Assembly: GCF_029338315.1 (NCBI RefSeq)
Contig: NZ_CP119794.1
Coordinates: 992,001-1,056,000, forward strand
Source of the DNA: Haloarcula regularis
Lineage (GTDB): Archaea; Halobacteriota; Halobacteria; Halobacteriales; Haloarculaceae
Reading direction: 5' to 3'
Length of the DNA stretch: 64,000 bases
Shown here: positions 47,208 to 57,385 of the stretch, in pieces
How positions within the stretch are numbered: position 1 is the stretch's first letter
Layout: each line of letters opens with the position of its first letter
Made by a program: the position numbers and the translations under genes
The notes under the pieces: generated by a model
Told to the model about the DNA's origin: nothing
Databases searched by the model: none
What the model saw: only the letters and a program-made list of their open reading frames with translations

Positions 47208-48343
47208 TGGCGCCCGTCTCCGACCAGCGGCCAGTCGACCCGACCGCGCTGACCTTCGAGGGATACCGCCGGGGCGACGGGAGCCTCGGGGTCCGCAACA
47301 ACGTCCTGGTGATGCCCTCGGTCATCTGCTCGCACATCGTCGCCGACCGCATCGCCGACGCGACGGACCGGGCGGTCAGCGTCCCGCACGACCACGGGTG
47401 CGCACAGATCGGCGCCGACCACGAACAGACCGAACGCACGATGGTCAACCTCTCGCAGAACCCCAACATCGCGGGGACCACCGTCGTCGGCCTGGGCTGT
47501 GAGCACCTCCAGAGCGACGACCTCGCCGCCGCTATCGCCGAGCGGGACCGACCGGTCCGCGAGACGGCGATCCAGGCTGCCGGCGGGTCCGACGCCTGTA
47601 TCGAGGAGGGCACCGAGGCGACGCGAGAACTCGCCAGGACCGCCGAGTCCTCGGCACGCACGGAGGCGACGCTGTCGGACCTGACCGTCGGCGTCGTCAG
47701 TTCCGACGTCGAGGCCTCGACCCGCGAGGTCGCGGACCCCCTCGTCGGCGAGGTTGTCGCGTCGCTGCTCGAAGCGGGCGGGCGGGTCGTCGTCGCGGGC
47801 ACGGAACGGCTGGCGGCCCACGTCGACACCGTCGCCGAACGTGCCGCGAACGATGCGGCCGCCGAATCGCTACGGGCGGTCGCCGAGCGCAGCGCCAGCC
47901 AGCCCGGCAACGTGCGGAACATCGTCCACCGGTCCGGGGAGCACTCCCTCGAGTCGCTCACCGGTGCCTGGGGCGGGGCCCCCGTCGAGGACGTCCTCGA
48001 GTACGGCGAGCAGGCGACGGCCGACGGCGGCCTGTCCCTCGTCGACGCACCCTCGCGGTTCGAGGAAGCCACGACGGCCCTGGCGGCCGCCGGGGCGTCA
48101 ATCGTCGTCCACGTCACCGCCGACGGGATTCCGACGGGCCACCCAGTCGTGCCCGTCCTCAAAGTGACCGGCGACGAGGCGACGGCCACGGCGCTGGCGA
48201 CCGACATGGACGTCGACGCGCGGACCGCCGACGCCGACGAGGTCCTCCGGCAACTCGCCGCGGTCGCCGGCGGGGAACGGACCGCGACCGAACGCCACGG
48301 GCTCACGAAGTTCGCCATCAGCCGCATCGGCCCCTCGCTGTAG
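47207..48343 (+). CDS. UxaA-family sugar-acid dehydratase large subunit, paralog 2
   Basis: 378-residue paralog of the protein at 45709. It has GVRNNVLVMPSVICSH, PHDHGCAQIGADHEQTERTM, GLGCEHLQSD and TADGIPTGHPVVPVLKVTGD. It keeps the Cys of GLGCE and HGCAQ, which the first paralog lacks (it has HQMG and VELG at these places), whereas paralog 1 keeps FGVECGGSDATSG. The two may therefore supply complementary parts of one metal site. Starts within the stop of the SAF gene. A division of labour is inference. Confidence 0.84.
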   Translation: MAPVSDQRPVDPTALTFEGYRRGDGSLGVRNNVLVMPSVICSHIVADRIADATDRAVSVPHDHGCAQIGADHEQTERTMVNLSQNPNIAGTTVVGLGCEHLQSDDLAAAIAERDRPVRETAIQAAGGSDACIEEGTEATRELARTAESSARTEATLSDLTVGVVSSDVEASTREVADPLVGEVVASLLEAGGRVVVAGTERLAAHVDTVAERAANDAAAESLRAVAERSASQPGNVRNIVHRSGEHSLESLTGAWGGAPVEDVLEYGEQATADGGLSLVDAPSRFEEATTALAAAGASIVVHVTADGIPTGHPVVPVLKVTGDEATATALATDMDVDARTADADEVLRQLAAVAGGERTATERHGLTKFAISRIGPSL

Positions 48344-48648
48344 GGCCGGTCCGCGCCCGTCGCCGGTGACCGTACCGTCGCGATAATCGACGTGTTTTTT
48401 CGGAACTACCATCGAATTCTGGTTCCCAAATATTCGAGAAACGGCGAATTACACCGACAGTTCAGCAGACTAGCATCTATTGGGCGCGTATCCGGTACCG
48501 TATTCTATGATTCAGGCGCAGACGTGTCGGTTATAGTGGTATCTTCGGCGGAGTGTGGTCTTCCGTGGCCACGGAGGGGCGGACCGTCGGGCCGAGCTAG
48601 CGTTCGACCCCCCAAAACGATTTATTCCGGCGGTGAGGAGGTGAGCGT
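48344..48648. other. Intergenic region with UspA promoter
   Basis: 305 bases, no gene. Includes an A/T-rich stretch at 48391-48450 and, near its end, a TATA-like ACGATTTATTCC at 48617-48628 with a Shine-Dalgarno sequence further down. Nothing else recognisable. Confidence 0.5.
48637..48644 (+). promoter_or_regulatory. Shine-Dalgarno sequence GGAGGTGA
   Basis: Eight-base match to the complement of the archaeal 16S rRNA 3' end, ending 4 bases before the UspA ATG. Most genes here look leaderless, so a strong ribosome-binding site is an exception and fixes this start. Confidence 0.7.
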
Positions 48649-49101
48649 ATGTCCCTCGAGAAAGTCGTCGTGTCGGTAGAGAAGGCAGATAGAGCGCACC
48701 TGGAGACGCTCGTCGCGGAGGCCATCGACGTCGTCGAGTCCAGCGGGGCGACGGTGTACCTGCAGTACCTGTTCGGGGAAGAGGAGTACGAGGAGATGGT
48801 CGACCAGATCGACCCGGACGCAGGCAGCGCCATCGCGGCCGACGACGTCGCCGCGCGCCACGAGAGCGTGAAGGGGCCAGCCGACATGCTCGACGAACAC
48901 GGCATCGACTACCGGATCAGCGGGGTGGCCGGCGGCCGTCCGTCCGAGCAGATCATCCGCCGCGTGGAGGAGCTGGACGCGGACCTGCTCGTGGTCGGTG
49001 GGAGCAAGCGCTCGCCCGCCGGGAAGGCGATGTTCGGGGACTACGCACAGCAGGTGCTCCTGAACGCATCGTGCCCGGTCCTGTACATCAAACGCGAGTG
49101 A
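48649..49101 (+). CDS. Universal stress protein (UspA family)
   Basis: 150 residues of the UspA Rossmann-like fold. Alpha/beta order, RRVEELDADLLVVGGSKRSP followed by GKAMFGDYAQQVLLNASCPV (the G-2x-G-9x-G(S/T)-like nucleotide loop, partly changed), and the final VLYIKRE strand. May bind ATP. Own promoter and ribosome-binding site. Convergent with the copper ATPase gene, 16 bases apart. Role not specific. Confidence 0.85.
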   Translation: MSLEKVVVSVEKADRAHLETLVAEAIDVVESSGATVYLQYLFGEEEYEEMVDQIDPDAGSAIAADDVAARHESVKGPADMLDEHGIDYRISGVAGGRPSEQIIRRVEELDADLLVVGGSKRSPAGKAMFGDYAQQVLLNASCPVLYIKRE

Positions 49102-49117
49102 GCGACCGACGGGGCCG

Positions 49118-51712
49118 TCAGCGGAGGCGCCCGAGCAGTTCGTAGTCGTGGTCCGGTTCGTAGCGCCGGAACAGGAGGCTGTTCGTGAGCACCGAGACCG
49201 ACGAGAACGCCATCGCACCGGCGGCCAGCACCGGCTGGAGCAAGCCGAGCGAGGCCAGCGGAATCATCGCCGTGTTGTACCCCAGCGCCCAGAAGAGGTT
49301 CTGCTTGATCTTCGCGAGCGTCCCCTCGCTGATGCGGATGGCCTTGACCACGTCGAGCGGGTCGTCGCGCATCAGCGTCACGTCCGCGGCCTCGATGGCG
49401 ACGTCGGTGCCGGAGCCGATGGCAGTCCCGACGTACGCGACGGCGAGGGCGGGCGCGTCGTTGACGCCGTCGCCGACCATCATGGCCTTGCGACCCTCGT
49501 CCTGGATGGCCTCGACGGCGTCGGACTTGTCCTCGGGCAGGACCTCCGCGCGGACCATTTCGGGGTCGATGCCGACCTGTTCGGCGACGGCACGGGCGGT
49601 GCGCTCGTTGTCGCCGGTTATCATCATCACGTCGGTGCCGCGTTCCCGGAGGGCAGCGACGGCGTCGACGGCGCTGTCCTTGACCGTGTCGGCGTTAGCG
49701 ACGACGCCGACCAGCGCGCCCTCGTAGGCGACCAGCATCGCCGTCTTGCCCTCGCTCTCTAAGCGTTCCATCGTCTCGGCGGCCGGGTCCGGGTCGACGC
49801 CGTTGTCCCGCAACAGCTTGCGGTTTCCCACGAGTACCTCGCCGCCATCGACGGTGGCACGGACCCCGTGACCGGGGACGTTCTCGAAGTCTTCGGCGTC
49901 CGCGAGCGACAGGGCACGCTCGTGTGCGCCGTCGACGATGGCCCGGGCCAGCGGGTGTTCGCTCCCGCGCTCGGCGCTTCCGGCCAGGCGGAGGACCGCG
50001 TCCTCGTCGAGCTCGTCGCTGACGGTCACCTGGCCCCCGTCGGCGACCGAGTCGCCGCCGTCCGGGACCGCGGCGTCGGCCTCGAACGCGACGACGTCGG
50101 TGAGGCGCATCTCGCCTTCGGTCAGCGTCCCGGTCTTGTCGAAGACGACGGTGTCGACGTCTCTGGCCCGCTCTAAGACGTCACCGCCCTTGAACAGGAC
50201 GCCGTTCTGTGCGCCGATGGTCGTCCCGACCATCGTCGCCGCGGGCGTCGCCAGGCCCAGCGCGCAGGGACAGGCGATGAGCACCGCGGACGCGAAGACG
50301 ATGACCGCGAACTCGAACGCCGAGAGCGCGGCCGGGCCGCCCCCGACCAGCCCCCACAGCGGGAGCGCCCCGACGAAGCCCGCGAGCGCCGCCGGGAAGA
50401 AGTACCAGACGGTGGCCCAGAACAGGGCGTTGACGATGACCGCGGGCACGAAGTACGCCGAGATGCGGTCGGCGAGATTCTGGATGTCGGGCTGGCGGGA
50501 CTGGGCCTCCTTGACCGTCTTGACGATCTGCTGGAGCGCGGTGTCGGCCCCGACCTTCGTCGCCTCGACGACGAGCACCCCGTTCTCGTTGATCGTCGAC
50601 CCGACCACCTCGTCGCCCTCGCCCTTCTCGACGGGCACGGACTCGCCGGTGACCATCGACTCGTCGACGGCGCTCTGGCCGTCGACCACGACGCCGTCCG
50701 TGGGTATCTGCTCGCCGGGGCGGACCTTCATCCGGTCGCCCACCTCGACGTCCTCGACGGGCACCTCGCGCTCGCTGCCGTCCTCGTCGACCAGCGTGGC
50801 GGTGTCGGCCTCCATCTCCAGGAGTTTCCGGAGCGCCTCGCTGGCCTGGCCCTTCGAGCGGGCCTCCAGATAGTTGCCCAGCGTGATGAACACCAGGATG
50901 AGGGCGGCCGTATCGAAGTACAGGCCCTCACTGGCGAGCAGGCCCAGCAGGACGACGACGGAGTACAGGTACGCCGTCGACGACCCGAGCGCGATGAGGA
51001 CGTCCATGTTCGCGGTGCGGTTCCTGACCACCGCCTTGTAGGAGTTCCTGTAGAACGGGGAGCCCAGCACGAGCTGAACGGGCGTCGCCAGCAGGAACTC
51101 GACCCAGCCAAAGTCGACGCCGAACACCGTCGCCGGGAGGAGGTCGCCGCCCAGCACCAGGCGCTCGACGAGGAAACCGAGGAGCGGGGCCGCGAGCGCC
51201 GCACCGAACAGCGTGAGACGACGCTGGCGTCGAATCTCCTCGGTCCGGGCGGCCTCACGCCGCTCGTCTTCGGCGCCGTCCGTCTCGCCGTCCGGGCGGA
51301 CCGGCGTGTACCCCGCGTCCTCGATGGCCTCGTAGAGGTCGGCCAGTCTCGCCTCGGCGGGGTTGTAGGTCACCTGCGCCTCGTCGGTGGCGAAGTTGGC
51401 CGTCGCCTCGACGACGCCCGGAGTCTCCGCGAGCGCACGCTCGACCGTCTTCGAGCAGTTCGCACACGTCATGTCGCTGATGCCGACGGTGACCGACTCC
51501 GTCCGCGGTTCGTAGCCCGCGTCCTCGATGGCGTCGAACACCGCTCGCAGCGAGACGCGCTCGGGGTCGTACTCGACTGTCCCCTCGTCCGTGGCGAAGT
51601 TGACCGACGCCGACGAGACGCCGTCGAGCGACTCCAGGGCCTCCTGGACGGTCCCCGAGCAGTTCGCACAGCTCATCCCCCCGATCTCGATCTGACTGCG
51701 GCGCTGACTCAT
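49118..51712 (-). CDS. copA: Copper-transporting P1B-type ATPase
   Basis: 864 residues. Two N-terminal HMA metal-binding domains ([12 protein letters not shown] and [12 protein letters not shown]), eight membrane helices including the [12 protein letters not shown] copper site, actuator TGES, phosphorylation site [19 protein letters not shown] and [11 protein letters not shown]. Exports Cu(I) from the cytosol. Its start lies about 105 bases downstream of the TRASH-domain regulator on the same strand, so the two form a copper-homeostasis unit. The start is certain from the HMA N-terminus. No CopZ-type chaperone gene is adjacent. Confidence 0.94.
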   Translation of the reverse strand: MSQRRSQIEIGGMSCANCSGTVQEALESLDGVSSASVNFATDEGTVEYDPERVSLRAVFDAIEDAGYEPRTESVTVGISDMTCANCSKTVERALAETPGVVEATANFATDEAQVTYNPAEARLADLYEAIEDAGYTPVRPDGETDGAEDERREAARTEEIRRQRRLTLFGAALAAPLLGFLVERLVLGGDLLPATVFGVDFGWVEFLLATPVQLVLGSPFYRNSYKAVVRNRTANMDVLIALGSSTAYLYSVVVLLGLLASEGLYFDTAALILVFITLGNYLEARSKGQASEALRKLLEMEADTATLVDEDGSEREVPVEDVEVGDRMKVRPGEQIPTDGVVVDGQSAVDESMVTGESVPVEKGEGDEVVGSTINENGVLVVEATKVGADTALQQIVKTVKEAQSRQPDIQNLADRISAYFVPAVIVNALFWATVWYFFPAALAGFVGALPLWGLVGGGPAALSAFEFAVIVFASAVLIACPCALGLATPAATMVGTTIGAQNGVLFKGGDVLERARDVDTVVFDKTGTLTEGEMRLTDVVAFEADAAVPDGGDSVADGGQVTVSDELDEDAVLRLAGSAERGSEHPLARAIVDGAHERALSLADAEDFENVPGHGVRATVDGGEVLVGNRKLLRDNGVDPDPAAETMERLESEGKTAMLVAYEGALVGVVANADTVKDSAVDAVAALRERGTDVMMITGDNERTARAVAEQVGIDPEMVRAEVLPEDKSDAVEAIQDEGRKAMMVGDGVNDAPALAVAYVGTAIGSGTDVAIEAADVTLMRDDPLDVVKAIRISEGTLAKIKQNLFWALGYNTAMIPLASLGLLQPVLAAGAMAFSSVSVLTNSLLFRRYEPDHDYELLGRLR

Positions 51713-51817
51713 TACGTAGGGATACGTCCTCCGTATTCAACGGGGTTTCCCTTTCGAGAACCAAGTGAAAGTGGCCCTCGAATTTCGAATCCAAAGAGAG
51801 TCCGGTCGTCTACCGTC

Positions 51818-52417
51818 TCACTCGACGCCCTGCTTGAGGCGTTCGTACTGGTCCTCGAAGCGGGCCTCACAGGACGGACAGCAGAACTGGTACAGGTCGC
51901 CGTCGAACCGACGGGCCGACCCCTCGCTGTCGACGGTGTTGCCACACTGGGCGCAGGTGAGCGCGAACTCCGTCCCGCCCAGGTCGGGCGACCAGTGAGC
52001 CCCGGCCAGCAGCGTCACCTCGATGTCCGCCACCGCGTCCTCGGCGACGGTGTCCGAGAGCCAGCCGGCGATGTCGTTGTCCGGTACCCGCGCGAACACC
52101 ACCAGGTCGCCCTCGGCGGTGGTGAAGACGTGGTCGACGGCCCCGGAGTTCAGCAAGGTCTCCCGCACCGACGCCACCGACTGGGTCTCCGGTGCCACCT
52201 CGACCGTGACGAGGACGGGAATCCCGCTCCGCAGCTGTGACCGGTCGACGTCGAGGGTGAACCGCTGGATGACGCCGACGTCCTCGAGCCGGTCGACCCG
52301 GTCCGAGACGGCGGGCGCCGAGAGGCCCACCACCTCGGCGATGTCGCTGAAGGGGCGACGGGCGTTCGAGAGCAACAGCTGCAGGATCTCCAGGTCGGTC
52401 TCGTCCAGTTCGCGCAT
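51818..52417 (-). CDS. Lrp/AsnC-family regulator with C-terminal TRASH domain
   Basis: 199 residues. An AsnC-type helix-turn-helix (LDETDLEILQLLLSNARRPF, SAPAVSDRVDRLEDVGVI) and ligand-binding region are followed by a metal-binding TRASH domain: C-x2-C in LTCAQCGNTV and C-C-x2-C in QFCCPSCEARF. TRASH domains bind copper-type metals. Adjacent copA makes it the probable copper-responsive controller, as known for archaeal CopR/CopT-like regulators. Same strand as copA; its own promoter lies near 52440. Confidence 0.88.
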   Translation of the reverse strand: MRELDETDLEILQLLLSNARRPFSDIAEVVGLSAPAVSDRVDRLEDVGVIQRFTLDVDRSQLRSGIPVLVTVEVAPETQSVASVRETLLNSGAVDHVFTTAEGDLVVFARVPDNDIAGWLSDTVAEDAVADIEVTLLAGAHWSPDLGGTEFALTCAQCGNTVDSEGSARRFDGDLYQFCCPSCEARFEDQYERLKQGVE

Positions 52418-52509
52418 GCCGCCAGTTCGATGCCGTAGCGCAAAAGCGTCACGCCGAGTTTCCGTTCGGTTCGAAGGTTTGCCTGCCCGGTGAGTTTGGA
52501 TTCGAAGGT

Positions 52510-53877
52510 CTACTCGTCGGTGACGGCGGCCATCGTCGCCTCCAGGTCCCGTATCGACGCGTCGATGTCCTCGACGAGGTCGGACTGGCGACGGTTGGCC
52601 TCCGCGATGGCCTCGATCTCGGTGACGAGTTCGTCGGCCTGTGCAGTCACCTCGTCGACCATGCTCGCGACCGCCTCGGTGCTCGCGGCCTGGTCATCGG
52701 CGGCCGTCGCGACGTCCCGGATGCCCTCGGCAGTGTGACTCACCGCCGTCGCTATCTCCTCGAGGGTCGTCATGACGTGTTCGGCCTGGTCGACCCCCCG
52801 GGAGAGTTCCTCGTTCGTCTCGCGGATGCTCTCGACGGTCTCTCCGGCGGTTCCCTGGACCTCCTCGATGGTGCGCTCTATCGCCTGGGCCTGGGACTGG
52901 GACTCGCTGGCGAGCGTCTTTATCTCGTCGGCGACGACCCCGAAGCCGTCGCCCTCCTCGCCGGCCCGGGCCGCCTCGATGGAGGCGTTCAGCGCGAGCA
53001 TGTTCGTCTGTTCGGCGATGCCGTCGATGACCTCGACGATCTCGTCGATGTCGTCGATGCGCTCGCGCAGGTCGTTGACGTCGGTCGCCATCTCCTCGGC
53101 GGCGTCGCTCACCGACTCCATGACTTCGATGGCCTCGGTGGCTGACTCGCGGCCGTCCTCGGCTAAGCGTTCGGCCTCGTCGCTCGTCGACTGGACCTCC
53201 TGTGCGGTCGAGGCGACCTCCTCGATGCTGGCGCTGAGGTCCGACACCTCGGTCGCGGTCTGTTCCATGTTGTCGTACTGCTCGGTCGCGATGTCGACGC
53301 TCTCGTCGGAGCTCTCCGCGACGTCCTGGGCGGACTCTCGGAGGTCGACGACGGCATCGCTGACCTCCTCGGAGACCGTCTCCTGGGCCGCGGCCATCTG
53401 CTCTCGCTCCTCGACCAGGTCGGTGACGATGGGCGTCATCTCGACGGCGCCGATGACCTCGCCGTCGGTCGTCTCCATCGGGACGGCCATCGACCGGTTC
53501 CAGATGGGCCCCTCGTCGGTCGGCACCTTCCGGAACTGTTCCTCCCAGACAGTCTCCTCGGTCCGGGCGACCGTCTCGGCGAGTATCTCGGACTCGCCCT
53601 CGGTGCCGAAGAACTCGTAGCCCATCGTCCCGATGGCCTCCTCGCGCGAACGGGCGTACGCTTCCTCGGCCGCCCCGTTGAAGTGTCTGAGCACCCGGTC
53701 CCGGTCGACGGCGAACATCGGTTCCGGGAACTCCGCGATGAGCTGGGTAAACAGGTGGCGCCACTCGTCGCGCTCGGCGCGGAGCTGCTCGCGGGTTTTT
53801 GCTTCGTCGGGCTCGTCGGCCTCGACGAACGATGCGAACGTGTCGTCGTGTGGTGTCTCGGTCTCGAAGGTGCTCAT
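52510..53877 (-). CDS. Soluble halobacterial transducer (PAS + methyl-accepting domain)
   Basis: 455 residues with no membrane span. A PAS domain at about 38-165 ([20 protein letters not shown]) is followed by a long methyl-accepting chemotaxis helical hairpin with the conserved tip [19 protein letters not shown] and E/Q-rich methylation helices. A cytosolic sensor of the archaellum motor system, perhaps of redox, small ligand or energy state. Located 62 bases beyond the stop of livF on the same strand, so it may be the last gene of the liv operon. Confidence 0.88.
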   Translation of the reverse strand: MSTFETETPHDDTFASFVEADEPDEAKTREQLRAERDEWRHLFTQLIAEFPEPMFAVDRDRVLRHFNGAAEEAYARSREEAIGTMGYEFFGTEGESEILAETVARTEETVWEEQFRKVPTDEGPIWNRSMAVPMETTDGEVIGAVEMTPIVTDLVEEREQMAAAQETVSEEVSDAVVDLRESAQDVAESSDESVDIATEQYDNMEQTATEVSDLSASIEEVASTAQEVQSTSDEAERLAEDGRESATEAIEVMESVSDAAEEMATDVNDLRERIDDIDEIVEVIDGIAEQTNMLALNASIEAARAGEEGDGFGVVADEIKTLASESQSQAQAIERTIEEVQGTAGETVESIRETNEELSRGVDQAEHVMTTLEEIATAVSHTAEGIRDVATAADDQAASTEAVASMVDEVTAQADELVTEIEAIAEANRRQSDLVEDIDASIRDLEATMAAVTDE

Positions 53878-53939
53878 CTCGATAGTCTCCAGAAGTCGGT
53901 TGTCGTGCGCTCGTGTGCCCGTCGAATCGTCGACTCGTG

Positions 53940-54650
53940 TCAGGTTCCGAGGTAGAGCTCGGCGACCTCCTCGGAGTCGAGCAGTTCGGCACCGGTCCCC
54001 TCCATGCGGGATTCGCCCATGTCGAGGACGATGCCGCGGTCGGACTCAGAGAGCGCCCGGCGGGCGTTCTGTTCGACCATCAGGACGGAGGTGCCGTCGT
54101 CGTTGATCTCACTGATCTTCTCGAACATGTCGTCGACGAGGTCCGGTGCGAGTCCGGCCGAGGGTTCGTCGAGAATGAGCAGGTCGGGGTCGAGCATCAA
54201 CCCGGCGCCCATCGCGACCATCTGTTGCTGGCCCCCACTGAGGTTGCCCGCGAGCGTCGTCGTCCGGTTCTCCAGTTCGGGGAACCGCTCGTAGACGCCC
54301 TCCAGCCGCGACTCGAAGACGTCGTCGTCCTCGAGCGACCACGCGCCCATCTTCAGGTTCTCCATGACCGTCAGGTTGGGGAAGACGTTGTCGACCTGCG
54401 GGACGAAACACATCCCGTAGTCGATGGCCTCGTCGGCCGGGACGTCGGTGACGTCCTCGCCCTGGAACGTGACGGTTCCCTCGCGGACCCGCAAGAGGCC
54501 CACGATGGTCTTCAGGAACGTCGACTTCCCGGCGCCGTTGGGACCGATGATGGTCACCATCTCGCCGTCCTCCATCTCCAGGCTCGCGCCGTTGACGATG
54601 ATGGCGTCCCCGTAGCCGCTTTTCAGGTTCTTCGCTTCGAGGAACGTCAT
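53940..54650 (-). CDS. livF: Branched-chain amino acid-type ABC ATPase LivF
   Basis: 236 residues. Walker [10 protein letters not shown], signature NLSGGQQQM, Walker [16 protein letters not shown], and the LivF-type EQNARRAL. It forms an ATPase pair with LivG; the ATG overlaps the LivG stop (4 bases). Operon order is SBP, livM, livH, livG, livF, as transcribed on the minus strand. Confidence 0.9.
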   Translation of the reverse strand: MTFLEAKNLKSGYGDAIIVNGASLEMEDGEMVTIIGPNGAGKSTFLKTIVGLLRVREGTVTFQGEDVTDVPADEAIDYGMCFVPQVDNVFPNLTVMENLKMGAWSLEDDDVFESRLEGVYERFPELENRTTTLAGNLSGGQQQMVAMGAGLMLDPDLLILDEPSAGLAPDLVDDMFEKISEINDDGTSVLMVEQNARRALSESDRGIVLDMGESRMEGTGAELLDSEEVAELYLGT

Positions 54651-55411
54651 ACTTCACCTCCGAAGTACGCCTCGAGCAGCTCGTCGTCGTTCTGGACGAC
54701 CGCCGGTGGCCCGCTGGTCAGCACCTGTCCCTGGTGCATCCCGATGACCTTGTCGCTGATGTTCATGATCATGTCGACGTCGTGCTCGACGATGAGGAAG
54801 GTGATCCCCTGCGCGCTCAACTCGTGGATCATCTCGATGATGTCGTCGGTGAGACTCGGGTTGACGCCGGCCATCGGCTCGTCGAGCAGGAGGATGTCCG
54901 GCTCGGCCATCAGCGCGCGGCCGAGTTCGAGCAGCTTTCGCTGGCCACCCGATAGGTTGCCGGCGTACTCGTCGCGCAGGTCCCACAGTTCGAGCTCCCG
55001 CAGGAGTTCCTCGGCGCGCTCGCCGATCTCCGCCTCGCGGTCCTTTGCGGTGCCGGCCACGGCGTGGATCACCTTCTCGCCGTCGTGGTCCTGGCCGCCC
55101 AGGCGCATGTTCTGTGACACCTTCATCCCGGTGAGTTCCCGGGTGATCTGGAAGGTCCGCACCATGCCCTCCTTCGAACGTTCCTCCGGCGAGAGGTCGA
55201 TGATCTCCTCGCCGCGGAACCGGACTGAGCCCTCGTCGGCCTCGTAGAAGCCCGTGATCAGGTTGAACGTCGTGGACTTCCCGGCCCCGTTGGGGCCGAT
55301 GAGACCGACGATGGTCCCCTTCTCGACGTCGAAACTCGCGCCGTCGACGGCCGTGAGCCCACCGAAGGACTTCCGGAGGTTCTCGACCGCCAGGATCGGG
55401 TCGGTACTCAT
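54647..55411 (-). CDS. livG: Branched-chain amino acid-type ABC ATPase LivG
   Basis: 254 residues. Walker [10 protein letters not shown], signature NLSGGQRKLLELGR, Walker B LLLDEPMAGVNPSL, and VEHDVDMIMNI. Both ends overlap neighbours by 4 bases (livH upstream, livF downstream), so the module is translated as one unit. Confidence 0.9.
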   Translation of the reverse strand: MSTDPILAVENLRKSFGGLTAVDGASFDVEKGTIVGLIGPNGAGKSTTFNLITGFYEADEGSVRFRGEEIIDLSPEERSKEGMVRTFQITRELTGMKVSQNMRLGGQDHDGEKVIHAVAGTAKDREAEIGERAEELLRELELWDLRDEYAGNLSGGQRKLLELGRALMAEPDILLLDEPMAGVNPSLTDDIIEMIHELSAQGITFLIVEHDVDMIMNISDKVIGMHQGQVLTSGPPAVVQNDDELLEAYFGGEV

Positions 55412-56274
55412 CGCGTGGCCTCCCCGAACAGCCCGTCCGGCCGTGTCAGCAGACCGACGACGAGGACGAGCAGTCCGATAAGCGGCTTGTACTCCGACGG
55501 GATGACGACGACGCTCAGCTCCTGCAGCAGGCCGATCGCGTAGCCGCCGACGACCGCGCCGACCGGGTCACCGATACCGCCGAGGATGACGGCGGCGAAG
55601 ATGGGGATGAGCGTCAGGAAGCCCATCGTCGGGCGCAGGACGCTGTCGATGCCGAGCATCACGCCCGCGATGCCGGCGATGAGGCCACCGACCAGCCAGA
55701 CGTACAGGACCAGCCGTTCGGTGTTGACACCGCGGATCTGTGCGAGGTCGGTGTCGTCCGAGGCCGCCCGCATCGCGATGCCGATGTCCGTCTTCCGGAG
55801 CAGGACGAAGGTGAGCGCCAGCACGCCGAAACTCAGGATGATGATGGCCACCTGGTCCGGGAGGATGCTGATGCCGAAGTAGGTCGGCGCCTGCTCGATC
55901 GGGATGTCGAACCGTTTGGTCCCGCTCCCCCAGATGATCCGGATGGAGTTCCGGAGGATAAAGGAGAGTCCGATGGAGACGACGAGCAACACGATCGCCG
56001 ACCGGTTGCGGAACTTCTCGAAGACCACCTTGTCCAGTGCGATCGCGAGGACGCCGGCCCCCAGTACGCCACCGATACCCGCCACGACCATCGGCATGTT
56101 CGCCTGCGTGTTCAGCCCGAAGGCGACGAACGCGCCGAAGGCCATGTACTCGCCGTAGGCGATGTTGATGAAATCGAGGATGCCGAAGATGAGCGTCAGG
56201 CCCAGCGCGCCAAGCGCGATGAGACTCCCCGAGACCAGCCCGAACCAGATGAACTGCGGGTCGAAGGTCGCCAT
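55408..56274 (-). CDS. livH: Branched-chain amino acid-type ABC permease LivH
   Basis: 288 residues with eight to nine helices. GALGLTLIFGILDFINIAYG and the cytosolic GVNTERLVLYVWLVGG loop are the LivH pattern. I start at the ATG overlapping the livM stop (TGATG), not the GTG one codon earlier. The permease pairs with LivM. Confidence 0.9.
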   Translation of the reverse strand: MATFDPQFIWFGLVSGSLIALGALGLTLIFGILDFINIAYGEYMAFGAFVAFGLNTQANMPMVVAGIGGVLGAGVLAIALDKVVFEKFRNRSAIVLLVVSIGLSFILRNSIRIIWGSGTKRFDIPIEQAPTYFGISILPDQVAIIILSFGVLALTFVLLRKTDIGIAMRAASDDTDLAQIRGVNTERLVLYVWLVGGLIAGIAGVMLGIDSVLRPTMGFLTLIPIFAAVILGGIGDPVGAVVGGYAIGLLQELSVVVIPSEYKPLIGLLVLVVGLLTRPDGLFGEATR

Positions 56275-57248
56275 CACTCGCCCTCCATGGCCTGTCCGGC
56301 CTGGATGCGTTCCTTGTCACCCAACAGTCCCTGCGGACGGTAGTACAGGACGACGATGAGCGCCGCCCCGATGAGGATGAGTCGGAGGAACGGGAGTTCG
56401 CTCCCGAGCGGGATGTCGTTGGGGAGGAACCGGGTCAGCTGGCGGATCCCGACGATGAAGCTGGTGCCGACGATGGCACCGACGTAGCTCCCCGCCCCGC
56501 CGATGATGACGGCTGCCCAGACGCTGAATGTCAGGGACGGCAGGAACATCGTGGGGTTGATCGCGAAGAAGAAGTGCGCCCACAGCGCACCCGCGAGCCC
56601 GGCGATGCCGGCACCCAGCCCGAAGGACTTGAGCTTGAACACCGGCGTCCGCTTGCCAAGCGCTCGCGGGACGTCCTCGTCCTCGCGGATGGCGTGGAGC
56701 ACGCGGCCGAAGGGACTCTCCGAGAGTCGCTTGAACAGGGCGTAACTCGCGATCAGGATCGCGATGGTCAAGCCCAAATAGAACAGGTTGTAGCCCATCT
56801 GGAAGCCACCCAGCGAGAGCGGGAAGGCGCCCGCGAGGGGGCGTGGGATGTCCTTAATTCCCTGCGTCCCCGCGGTCAACCACGCCTCGTTGGTGATGAT
56901 GAGGCGGATCATCTCCGCCGCGCTCAGCGTGACCATCGCGAGATAGTCGCCCTCGAGACGAAGGCTGGGTAGCGCGATCAGGATGCCGAACAGCGCGGCG
57001 ACGATCGTTGCCGCCACCAGACCGATCACGATCGGGAGTTCCAGCCCGACGATGCGGTCGCCGAGCAGCCCGGTCGCGGCCGGGGTCGTGAGTACTGTCG
57101 ACGTGTACGCACCGACGGCGAAGAAGCCCGCGTGCGCGAAGTTGAGCAGGCCGGTGTCCCCCCAGTGCATGTTCATCCCGATGGCCAGCAGGGAGTAGAT
57201 GATGGCGATGATGAGAACCGTTACCAGCAGTTGTGAGTACGCCATCAT
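56274..57248 (-). CDS. livM: Branched-chain amino acid-type ABC permease LivM
   Basis: 324 residues with eight to ten helices. SLLAIGMNMHWGDTGLLNFA near the N-terminus, LEGDYLAMVTLSAAEMIRLI, the ATPase-contact loop AIREDEDVPRALGKR, and AVIIGGAGSYVGAIVG are typical. The gap to the upstream binding-protein gene is 137 bases, so a second promoter may lie there (AGTGAAATATGTGAAAG near 57327-57343). Confidence 0.9.
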   Translation of the reverse strand: MMAYSQLLVTVLIIAIIYSLLAIGMNMHWGDTGLLNFAHAGFFAVGAYTSTVLTTPAATGLLGDRIVGLELPIVIGLVAATIVAALFGILIALPSLRLEGDYLAMVTLSAAEMIRLIITNEAWLTAGTQGIKDIPRPLAGAFPLSLGGFQMGYNLFYLGLTIAILIASYALFKRLSESPFGRVLHAIREDEDVPRALGKRTPVFKLKSFGLGAGIAGLAGALWAHFFFAINPTMFLPSLTFSVWAAVIIGGAGSYVGAIVGTSFIVGIRQLTRFLPNDIPLGSELPFLRLILIGAALIVVLYYRPQGLLGDKERIQAGQAMEGE

Positions 57249-57385
57249 CGACCACCCGTGTGTGAGCGTGTTGTTCGTCGTCTCGTCCGTCTCAATCGAT
57301 TGGTATCTATGGTCATTTTCTTCGTCAGTGAAATATGTGAAAGATGGATCGTCGGAACCGCGTCAGCTCGTCGGTGCGGGCGTCC

